Below the pieces are notes generated by a model. The model was not told the DNA's origin, searched no databases, and saw only the letters and a program-made list of their open reading frames with translations. From Actinotalea ferrariae (GTDB taxonomy: Bacteria > Actinomycetota > Actinomycetes > Actinomycetales > Cellulomonadaceae), in NCBI RefSeq assembly GCF_019733465.1, contig NZ_JACVQL010000053.1, forward strand, positions 1 to 42,224: a stretch of 42,224 bases of DNA. The letters are read 5' to 3'. Each line of letters starts with the position of its first letter. Position 1 is the stretch's first letter. The translations under genes were made by a program, and so were the position numbers. Positions 35,915 through 42,224 of this stretch are shown here, piece after piece.

Positions 35915-36334
35915 GTGGTTCCCGAGGTCAACATCTGGGCGGTCCTGGTCGCCACCCTGTCCACCATGGTGGTCGGGTCGATCTGGTACACCCCGAAGGT
36001 CTTCGGCACCTGGTGGATGCAGGCGGCCAAGGCGGACCGCGCGAAGGCGGAAGCGGCCGGCATCCGGCCGATCCTCGTGACCGTCCTCGTGAGCTTCGTG
36101 TCCGCGTGGGTGCTCGCCGGGGCCACGTCGATCGCGCACGAGTTCTACGACGGCGCCTTCCTCACGGACGCCCTGGTGACGGGCCTCTTCCTGTGGGCCG
36201 GCTTCACCGCCGCCCGGTTCGTCACGCACGACGCCTTCGAGGGCCGCCCCGGCCGGCTGACCCTGCTCAACGTCGCCCACGAGCTCGTGACCGTGCTGGT
36301 GATGGCGCTCATCATCGGCCTCTTCGGCATCTGA
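35915..36334 (+). CDS. DUF1761 membrane protein
   Basis: A 139-residue protein with four predicted helices. It begins VPEVNIWAVLVATLSTMVVGSIWYTP, the family's NY/W-AVLVA…G-WY start, and ends AHELVTVLVMALIIGLFG. GTG 35915 is preferred to ATG 35882: AGGAGG lies exactly 5 bases before it, and family members start at this point. No known activity. It lies 43 bases before the carbonic anhydrase gene. Confidence 0.85.
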   Translation: MVPEVNIWAVLVATLSTMVVGSIWYTPKVFGTWWMQAAKADRAKAEAAGIRPILVTVLVSFVSAWVLAGATSIAHEFYDGAFLTDALVTGLFLWAGFTAARFVTHDAFEGRPGRLTLLNVAHELVTVLVMALIIGLFGI

Positions 36335-36377
36335 TCACGTCGCGCGGCGCGGTGAGCGCGGCTGCCACTATGTCGCC

Positions 36378-37034
36378 ATGCCGCACCGACTCAGCCCCGC
36401 ACAGGCCTGGACCGCGCTCCTCGAGGGCAACGACCGCTTCGTCCGAGGCGAGATGCAGCACCCGTCCCAGGACGTCGCCCGCCGCGCGCAGGTGAGCACG
36501 GCGCAGGACCCGTTCGCGGTCGTCTTCGGCTGCTCCGACTCGCGCGTCGCAGCCGAGATCATCTTCGACCGCGGGCTGGGCGACCTGTTCGTGGTCCGCA
36601 CCGCGGGCCACGTGGTCGACACGACCGTCATCGGCTCCATCGAGTTCGGCGTCGACGTCCTCAGCGCCCCGCTCGTCATCGTGCTCGGCCACGACTCGTG
36701 CGGCGCCGTGGGCGCGGCCGCCGAGGCCCTGAGGTCGGGTCGCATGCCGTCCGGCTTCGTCCGCGCGATCGTCGACCGGGTCATCCCGAGCATCGTCGCC
36801 CTGCCCGACCCGGCGACCGACAGCGCGATCGACCCGTCCGCGCCGCACCTGGCCCCCTCCGCCGCCGACCTCGGGCGCGAGCACGTCCGTCACACCGTGC
36901 GCATGCTGCAGAGCTACTCGGCGGGTCTCAGCACCGCGGTCGCCGAGGGCCGGTGCGCCGTCGTCGGCCTCGAGTACGCGCTCGCCGAGGGGCGCGTGCG
37001 CCTGGTCGAGGCGAACGGGCCGATCGAGGGCTGA
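36378..37034 (+). CDS. Beta-type carbonic anhydrase
   Basis: A 218-residue zinc enzyme interconverting CO2 and bicarbonate in the cytoplasm. Zinc ligands Cys52, His105 and Cys108, with the catalytic dyad Asp54-Arg56 in GCSDSRV, are all present. VRTAGHVV and the GHDSCGAVGAA block follow family spacing. It could supply bicarbonate to carboxylases. It lies 42 bases upstream of fumarase on the same strand. Confidence 0.94.
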   Translation: MPHRLSPAQAWTALLEGNDRFVRGEMQHPSQDVARRAQVSTAQDPFAVVFGCSDSRVAAEIIFDRGLGDLFVVRTAGHVVDTTVIGSIEFGVDVLSAPLVIVLGHDSCGAVGAAAEALRSGRMPSGFVRAIVDRVIPSIVALPDPATDSAIDPSAPHLAPSAADLGREHVRHTVRMLQSYSAGLSTAVAEGRCAVVGLEYALAEGRVRLVEANGPIEG

Positions 37035-37076
37035 CGGGTCGCGAGCACCCCCTCGACCGGTGCGAGGATGGTGACC

Positions 37077-38537
37077 ATGACCGACTCCACCGAGGGCACC
37101 GCTGCCCAGGCCACCCCGGACGTCCGCGAGGCGCAGGGCGTCCCCGCCGGGTTCCGCGTCGAGCACGACACCATGGGCGACGTCCTCGTCCCGGCCGACG
37201 CCCTGTACCGCGCGCAGACGCAGCGCGCCGTCGAGAACTTCCCGATCTCCGGGACGCGCCTCGAGCGCGGGCACATCGAGGCCCTCGCCCGCATCAAGAA
37301 GGCCGCCGCCCGCGCGAACGCCGAGCTCGGCGTGCTCACGGAGGACGTGGCCGCCTCGATCGTGGCCGCCGCCGACGACGTCGCGTCCGGCGCGCACGAC
37401 GCCCAGTTCCCGGTCGACGTCTTCCAGACGGGCTCGGGCACGTCGTCGAACATGAACACCAACGAGGTGCTCGCGACGCTCGCGACGCGCCACCTGGGCC
37501 GCGAGGTCCACCCCAACGACCACGTCAACGCGTCGCAGTCGTCGAACGACGTCTTCCCGACCTCCGTGCACGTCGCGGCGACCGCCGGCGTCGTGCGGGA
37601 GCTGGTCCCCGCGCTGGAGCACCTCGCCGGTGCGCTCGACCGCAAGGCCGAGGCCTTCGCGCACGTCGTGAAGTCCGGCCGGACGCACCTCATGGACGCG
37701 ACGCCGGTGACCCTCGGCCAGGAGTTCGGCGGCTACGCGGCCGCCGTCCGCTACGGGGTCGAGCGCCTGCAGGCGGCCCTGCCCCGCGCGGCGGAGGTAC
37801 CCCTCGGCGGCACCGCGGTCGGCACGGGGATCAACACCCCGGCCGGGTTTCCGCAGCGCGTCATCGAGCTGCTGCGCGAGGACACAGGCCTGCCCCTCAC
37901 CGAGGCGCGCGACCACTTCGAGGCGCAGAGCGCGCGGGACGGTCTCGTCGAGCTGTCGGGCGCCCTGCGCACCATCGCCGTGAGCCTCACCAAGATCTGC
38001 AACGACCTGCGCTGGATGGGTTCCGGCCCCAACACGGGTCTCGGCGAGATCTTCCTGCCCGACCTCCAGCCGGGGTCGTCGATCATGCCCGGCAAGGTCA
38101 ACCCCGTCGTGCCCGAGGCCTTGCTCATGGTCGCGGCTCGTGTGGTCGGGAACGACGCGACGGTCGCCTGGGCCGGTGCGAGCGGCTCCTTCGAGCTCAA
38201 CGTGCAGATCCCCGTCATCGCGCAGGGCGTCCTCGAGTCGGTCCGGCTGCTCGCCAACGCCTCGCGGCTGCTGGCCGACCGGACGGTCGACGGCATCGTC
38301 GCGAACGAGGAGCGCGCGCGTGCCTACGCCGAGTCCTCGCCGTCGATCGTCACGCCGCTCAACCGCGTCATCGGCTACGAGGCCGCGGCCAAGGTCGCCA
38401 AGCACGCGGTGAAGCAGGGCATCACCGTGCGTCAGGCGGTGGTCGACCTGGGCTTCGTCGAGCGCGGCGAGGTCACCGAGGCGCAGCTCGACGAGGCGCT
38501 CGACGTCATGTCGATGACGCGGCCGCCGCAGGCCTGA
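37077..38537 (+). CDS. fumC: Fumarate hydratase class II
   Basis: A 486-residue oxygen-stable fumarase, which hydrates fumarate to malate in the TCA cycle. Motifs: [58 protein letters not shown] and the superfamily signature [14 protein letters not shown] 37077 is chosen because GAGG lies 9 bases before it; ATG 37068, three codons earlier, has no room for a ribosome site. A very strong hairpin follows at 38584. Confidence 0.96.
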   Translation: MTDSTEGTAAQATPDVREAQGVPAGFRVEHDTMGDVLVPADALYRAQTQRAVENFPISGTRLERGHIEALARIKKAAARANAELGVLTEDVAASIVAAADDVASGAHDAQFPVDVFQTGSGTSSNMNTNEVLATLATRHLGREVHPNDHVNASQSSNDVFPTSVHVAATAGVVRELVPALEHLAGALDRKAEAFAHVVKSGRTHLMDATPVTLGQEFGGYAAAVRYGVERLQAALPRAAEVPLGGTAVGTGINTPAGFPQRVIELLREDTGLPLTEARDHFEAQSARDGLVELSGALRTIAVSLTKICNDLRWMGSGPNTGLGEIFLPDLQPGSSIMPGKVNPVVPEALLMVAARVVGNDATVAWAGASGSFELNVQIPVIAQGVLESVRLLANASRLLADRTVDGIVANEERARAYAESSPSIVTPLNRVIGYEAAAKVAKHAVKQGITVRQAVVDLGFVERGEVTEAQLDEALDVMSMTRPPQA

Positions 38538-38583
38538 CGACGCACGACGCGGCTGGGCCCCGGCCTGATCACGCACGCACCAC

Positions 38584-38629
38584 CCGTCGGCCGCGTCCCC
38601 GTGCTCGTGCGCGGGGGTGCGGCCGACGG
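38584..38629. terminator. Bidirectional hairpin between fumC and phoH
   Basis: An 18-base stem (two G-U pairs) around a 10-base loop, 46 bases past the fumC stop and 84 bases from the phoH stop on the other strand. The outer 11 bases, CCGTCGGCCGC/GCGGCCGACGG, are perfect. Symmetric, so it can serve both converging genes. Confidence 0.85.
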
Positions 38630-38712
38630 CGGGGACGGGCTGCCCGACGGCGGCGACGGGCTGTGCTCGAGCAGCATCGCGCTCGCGGGCCGGCCCGTCG
38701 CCCGACCGACCC

Positions 38713-40023
38713 TCAGACCTCGATGCCCTCGAGCAGCTCGGTGACGAGCGCGGCGACGGGCGACCGCTCGGAGCGCGTGAGCGTCGTGTGCGCGAACAGC
38801 GGGTGGCCCTTGAGCGCCTCGATCACGGCCGCCACGCCGTCGTGCCGCCCGACGCGGAGGTTGTCGCGCTGCGCGACGTCGTGCGTCAGGACCACGCGCG
38901 AGCTCTGCCCGATCCGCGAGAGCACGGTGAGCAGCACGTTGCGCTCGAGCGACTGCGCCTCGTCGACGATGACGAACGCGTCGTGCAGGGACCGGCCGCG
39001 GATGTGCGTGAGGGGCAGCACCTCGAGCATGCCGCGGTCCATGACCTCCTCGACGACCTCCTGGGACACGAGCGCCCCGAGAGTGTCGAAGACGGCCTGC
39101 GCCCAGGGCCCCATCTTCTCGGACTCGGACCCGGGCAGGTACCCGAGGTCCTGCCCCCCGACCGCGTACAGCGGCCGGAACACCATGACCTTGCGGTGCT
39201 GACGCCGCTCGAGCACCGCCTCGAGGCCCGCGCACAGCGCGAGCGCCGACTTGCCCGTCCCGGCGCGCCCGCCGAGGGACACGATGCCGATCTCCTCGTC
39301 GAGCAGCAGGTCGATCGCGATGCGCTGCTCCGCGCTGCGACCGTGCAGCCCGAACACGTCCTGGTCCCCGCGCACGAGCCGCAGCTGCTTGTCGGCCGTC
39401 ACGCGCGCGAGGGCCGAGCCGCGCGGCGAGTGGACGACGGCGCCCGTGTGCACGAGGAGGGGCCCGACGTCCTGCCCCGTGAGGTCGACGTCGGCGAGGT
39501 CCAACCGCTCGTGCTCCCACAGCGACGCCATCTGCTGCTCGGCGACCTGCAGCTCGGTCATGCCCGTCCAGCCCGAGTCGACCGCGAGCTCGGCCCGGTA
39601 CTCCTCGGCGGTGAGCCCGACGGCGGACGCCTTGACGCGCAGCGGCAGGTCCTTCGAGACGAGGGTGACGTCACCACCCTCGTCGGCGAGGTTCTTGGCG
39701 ACCGCGAGGATCCGGGTGTCGTTGTCGCCCAGCCGGAAGCCGGCGGGCAGGCAGGCCGGGTCGACGTGGTTGAGCTCGACCCGCAGCGTCCCGCCCACCT
39801 CCCCGATGGGAACCGCCTCGTCGAGCCGGCCGTGCTGCACGCGCAGGTCGTCCAGCATGCGCAGGGCGCTGCGCGCGAAGTAGCCGAGCTCGGCGTGGTG
39901 CCGCTTGGCCTCGAGCTCGGTGATCACCACGACGGGGAGCACGACGTCGTGCTCGGCGAAGCGCAGGATCGCGCGCGGGTCGGACAGCAGGACGGAGGTG
40001 TCGAGCACGAACACACGGCTCAC
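38713..40023 (-). CDS. PhoH-family ATPase with N-terminal PIN domain
   Basis: A 436-residue PhoH2-type protein. The N-terminal PIN domain (about 1-150) has [14 protein letters not shown] with acidic residues and [11 protein letters not shown] and [11 protein letters not shown] further on, typical of RNase sites. The PhoH ATPase (about 230-430) has Walker [12 protein letters not shown], Walker [10 protein letters not shown] and [10 protein letters not shown]. Characterised PhoH2 proteins act as sequence-influenced RNA helicase-RNases. GTG 40023 follows GGGAGGAG. It is downstream of the prenyltransferase on the same strand. Confidence 0.93.
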   Translation of the reverse strand: MSRVFVLDTSVLLSDPRAILRFAEHDVVLPVVVITELEAKRHHAELGYFARSALRMLDDLRVQHGRLDEAVPIGEVGGTLRVELNHVDPACLPAGFRLGDNDTRILAVAKNLADEGGDVTLVSKDLPLRVKASAVGLTAEEYRAELAVDSGWTGMTELQVAEQQMASLWEHERLDLADVDLTGQDVGPLLVHTGAVVHSPRGSALARVTADKQLRLVRGDQDVFGLHGRSAEQRIAIDLLLDEEIGIVSLGGRAGTGKSALALCAGLEAVLERRQHRKVMVFRPLYAVGGQDLGYLPGSESEKMGPWAQAVFDTLGALVSQEVVEEVMDRGMLEVLPLTHIRGRSLHDAFVIVDEAQSLERNVLLTVLSRIGQSSRVVLTHDVAQRDNLRVGRHDGVAAVIEALKGHPLFAHTTLTRSERSPVAALVTELLEGIEV

Positions 40024-40109
40024 GGGAGCTCCTCCCGGCGCAGGTCAGCGCCGTTGTGGCTGCCTGGCGCCGGTCGCGGACCGGCGCCCTGCTGGACGGG
40101 CCCGGTCGG

Positions 40110-40125
40110 CCGGCCCGAGGGCCGG
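40110..40125 (-). terminator. GC hairpin between prenyltransferase and phoH
   Basis: CCGGCCC-GA-GGGCCGG is a perfect 7-base inverted repeat in the 283-base gap, about 87 bases before the phoH start. It may end the prenyltransferase transcript or attenuate phoH. The remaining gap shows no gene. Confidence 0.4.
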
Positions 40126-40306
40126 TCGCGGGCCCTCCTCCCGGAGCGTGTGCTCCATGGGCTGGCCTCCCGAGGGACGACAGGCGTCGTCCGATGTCGC
40201 GGACGCTACGCCCGGCCGCCGACACGGGCGCGTCGCGACACGCCGCCGCACGAAGCGTTCACCAGGACGTCACCCGGGCGGGTGCGGCGGGCGCCTCGGC
40301 GGCCCG

Positions 40307-41068
40307 TCAGCGCCCGAGGCGTCGCTCGCGCGCCGCGTACGAGCGCAGCGCGCGCAGGAAGTCGACCCGCCGGAAGTCCGGCCAGTACGCCTCGCAGAAG
40401 TAGAACTCGCTGTGCGCGCTCTGCCACAGCAGGAAGCCGCCGAGCCGCTGCTCCCCCGACGTCCGGATGACCAGGTCCGGGTCCGGCTGGCCCTTGGTGT
40501 AGAGGTGCGCGGCGATGTGCTCGACGTCGAACGTGTCCGCGAGCTCCTCGAGCGACGTGCCGCTCTCGGCGTGCTCGCGCAGCAGCGACCGCACGGCGTC
40601 GGCGATCTCCCGTCGCCCGCCGTAGCCCACGGCGACGTTGACGTGCAGCCCGACGACGTCCGCCGTCGCCGCCTGCGCGTCCTTGAGCGCCGCGGCCGCC
40701 GCGGCGGGCAGCAGGTCGAGCGAGCCCATCACCTGCAGGCGCCAGCGACCGGTCGCGGCCAGGTCGGCCACGGCACCCTGGATGATCGCGACGAGCTCCG
40801 CGAGCTCCTCGGGCGAGCGCGAGAGGTTGTCGGTCGAGAGCATCCAGAGCGTGACGACCTCGACGCCGGCGTCCTCGGACCAGCGCAGGAGCTCCGAGAT
40901 CTTGTCCGCGCCGCGGCGGTGCCCGGTCGACGCCTTCTCGCCGAGGCTGCGCGCCCAGCGGCGGTTGCCGTCGAGGATCACCCCGATGTGCCGCGGCACG
41001 GCGTCCCGCGGCAGGGATGCCGCGAGCCGACGCTCGTACAGCCCGTACAACGGGTGCGGCAGGCGCAT
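40307..41068 (-). CDS. uppS: Cis-prenyltransferase (UppS-like isoprenyl transferase)
   Basis: A 253-residue cytoplasmic enzyme that adds IPP units in Z configuration, giving lipid carriers for envelope synthesis. HIGVILDGNRRWAR carries the catalytic Asp33 and GNRRW; WMLSTDNLSR and VIRTSGEQRLGGFLLWQSAHSEFYF are the other family blocks. ATG 41068 is set by GAGGAA 6 bases before it and by MRLPHPLYGLYERRL, the family N-terminus. Actinomycetes have short-chain and long-chain paralogs; which this is cannot be told. Divergent from the hemolysin III gene. Confidence 0.93.
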   Translation of the reverse strand: MRLPHPLYGLYERRLAASLPRDAVPRHIGVILDGNRRWARSLGEKASTGHRRGADKISELLRWSEDAGVEVVTLWMLSTDNLSRSPEELAELVAIIQGAVADLAATGRWRLQVMGSLDLLPAAAAAALKDAQAATADVVGLHVNVAVGYGGRREIADAVRSLLREHAESGTSLEELADTFDVEHIAAHLYTKGQPDPDLVIRTSGEQRLGGFLLWQSAHSEFYFCEAYWPDFRRVDFLRALRSYAARERRLGR

Positions 41069-41229
41069 GCGGTTCCTCGTCGGCGTGGTGGCGGGACCGT
41101 GGGCCGTCGCGCCGCGCGGGCGGTCGACGGTGCACGGTGGGCGTAGCGTCGACGTCACGGTACAGCGCCGCCACGAGCGACCGCCCGCAGGGCGCGCGGA
41201 GCGGTCGGAGCCGTACCTACGCAGTAGTA

Positions 41230-41247
41230 ACTTACGCTAGCGTAGGT
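41230..41247. promoter_or_regulatory. 18-base palindrome between uppS and hemolysin III genes
   Basis: ACTTACGCTAGCGTAGGT is symmetric except one base pair, with a perfect TACGCTAGCGTA core. A further half-site CCTACGC lies at 41216-41222. The AT-rich patch in a GC-rich divergent gap, 69 bases before the ATG at 41316, looks like a TetR- or MarR-type operator. Confidence 0.6.
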
Positions 41248-41315
41248 TTCGCCACGGTGGCACCCACCGAACCACCTCGTCGTCCGCCCGGGCGACGCAC
41301 CCCGAAGGAGGACCG

Positions 41316-41975
41316 ATGGCCGCCGAGGTCGCCGACGCCGTCAAGCCGCGCCTGCGCGGATGGGTGCACGCCGGGACCGCGCCGATCGCCGTCGTCGGCG
41401 CCGTCGTGCTCGTGCTGCTGTCGCCGACCCGCGAGGCGCGCCTGTCCACGGCGGTGTTCGGGCTCAGCGCGATCCTCCTGTTCGGCACGAGTGCCGTCTA
41501 CCACCGCGGCACGTGGTCGCCACGCGTCGCGGCCGTGCTGCGCCGCCTGGACCACACGAACATCTTCCTCATCATCGCCGGGACCGGCACGCCGCTCGCC
41601 GTGCTCCTCCTCGAGCCGGGCCTCGCGCGCGTCCTGCTGATCGTGTCCTGGACGGGCGCGATCCTCGGGACGCTCGCGCGCGTGTTCTGGCTCGACGCCC
41701 CGCGGTGGCTGTACGTCCCGGTCTACATCGCGCTCGGCTGGGTGTCGGTGGGCTTCATGCCGCAGTTCTGGCAGAGCACGCACGGTCCCGCGATCGTGTG
41801 GCTCGTCGCGCTCGGCGGTCTCGCGTACACCGCCGGCGCCGTCGTCTACGGCACCAAGCGACCGAATCCGAGCCCGCGCTGGTTCGGCTTCCACGAGATC
41901 TTCCACGTGCTCACCGTCATCGGCTTCGGCTGCCACTACGCCGCGGTGCTGCTCGCGACGACCGCGGCCGGCTGA
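41316..41975 (+). CDS. Hemolysin III / PAQR-type membrane protein
   Basis: A 219-residue protein with seven predicted helices. Family marks: SAVYHRGTWSP (helix 2 end, conserved His), DHTNIFLIIAGTGTPL and FHEIFHVLTVIGFGCHYAAV (two conserved histidines, possible metal site). Members are called TrhA or YqfA/hemolysin III; recent work links them to membrane-lipid homeostasis, not proven here. AAGGAGG lies 6 bases before the ATG. The palindrome upstream suggests regulation. Confidence 0.92.
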   Translation: MAAEVADAVKPRLRGWVHAGTAPIAVVGAVVLVLLSPTREARLSTAVFGLSAILLFGTSAVYHRGTWSPRVAAVLRRLDHTNIFLIIAGTGTPLAVLLLEPGLARVLLIVSWTGAILGTLARVFWLDAPRWLYVPVYIALGWVSVGFMPQFWQSTHGPAIVWLVALGGLAYTAGAVVYGTKRPNPSPRWFGFHEIFHVLTVIGFGCHYAAVLLATTAAG

Positions 41976-42027
41976 CCGGACAGGCCCGCCCGTTCAGACC
42001 GGCCGGCCGACCAGGCCCGTCCTTCGA

Positions 42028-42224
42028 TCAGCTCGGCCCGCCGAGCAGCACCACCACGAGGACCGCGGCGACGGTGAGCACGAGCACCGCGTCCCGCGGG
42101 CCCACGCGCGCGGGCACCCAGACGGTCCGCTCCCCGCGCGCCAACGCGCCGAGCCCGCGCGTCTCGAGCGCGACGGCGACCCGCTCGGCGCGGCGCACGC
42201 TCGTCGCGAGGAGCGCGAACGCCG
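42028..42224 (-). CDS. ECF transporter T component, C-terminal end (partial)
   Basis: The minus strand reads open from the window edge to a stop at 42028, giving 64 residues. FALLATSVRRAERVAVALETRGLG is the CbiQ/EcfT coupling helix, which contacts the ATPases, and a final hydrophobic helix (DAVLVLTVAAVLVVVLLGG) follows. The T component links a vitamin- or metal-binding S component to the ATPases. The N-terminus and partners are outside the window. The gene converges on the hemolysin III gene. Confidence 0.85.
   Translation of the reverse strand, partial: AFALLATSVRRAERVAVALETRGLGALARGERTVWVPARVGPRDAVLVLTVAAVLVVVLLGGPS

Overview
The window is about 42 kb of very GC-rich DNA with dense, GTG-rich coding on both strands. 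Mycothiol deacetylase (MshB), a 7Fe ferredoxin, DUF222-HNH and a LexA-type SOS box of the Gram-positive pattern point to an actinomycete. Gene content suggests Micrococcales, perhaps near Cellulomonas or Promicromonospora; the genus is inference, not proven.

Layout. 1-4.4 kb: a membrane-anchored lysozyme-like protein (cut or frame-disturbed at the left edge), then citrate synthase, DapC and ferredoxin on the minus strand, with a small SH3-like gene opposite. 4.5-12.8 kb (minus): a giant VanW-domain protein with a repetitive Pro/Thr/Ala/Glu tail, a DUF6113 membrane protein, MshB, a BCCT osmolyte transporter and the GTPase TypA. 12.8-15.2 kb: a decayed accessory island. It holds a broken second copy of the C-terminus of the neighbouring peptide ABC ATPase, one intact small secreted orphan protein, a strong hairpin, and frameshifted remnants of an IS3-family and an IS481-family transposase. 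15.2-22.3 kb (minus): a peptide-type ABC importer (lipoprotein, two permeases, fused double ATPase), interrupted by an opposite-strand PH-domain gene. 22.3-25.4 kb: tandem GNAT, small unknown protein, methyltransferase, DUF952.

25.4-33.9 kb is rich in nucleic-acid functions: YchF, a DUF222-HNH gene with a perfect palindromic SOS box just upstream, RmuC overlapping that gene, IspH, and exonuclease VII subunits XseA (with an 11-residue repeat tail) and XseB, followed by a PfkB kinase. 34-42.2 kb: a GH15-like lipoprotein with an extreme Asp/Gly/Ala repeat inserted in its catalytic domain, DUF1761, carbonic anhydrase, fumarase, PhoH-PIN ATPase, a cis-prenyltransferase, a hemolysin III-type membrane protein, and at the right edge the C-terminus of an ECF-transporter T component.

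How genes fit together: citrate synthase and fumarase are TCA enzymes; IspH and the prenyltransferase belong to isoprenoid/lipid-carrier synthesis; SOS-boxed HNH, RmuC and XseAB form a DNA-processing neighbourhood. Most of the window is conserved chromosomal backbone. The novel material is the decayed island with its secreted orphan, the SOS-controlled HNH-RmuC pair, the in-protein tandem repeats, and several candidate operators and hairpins.
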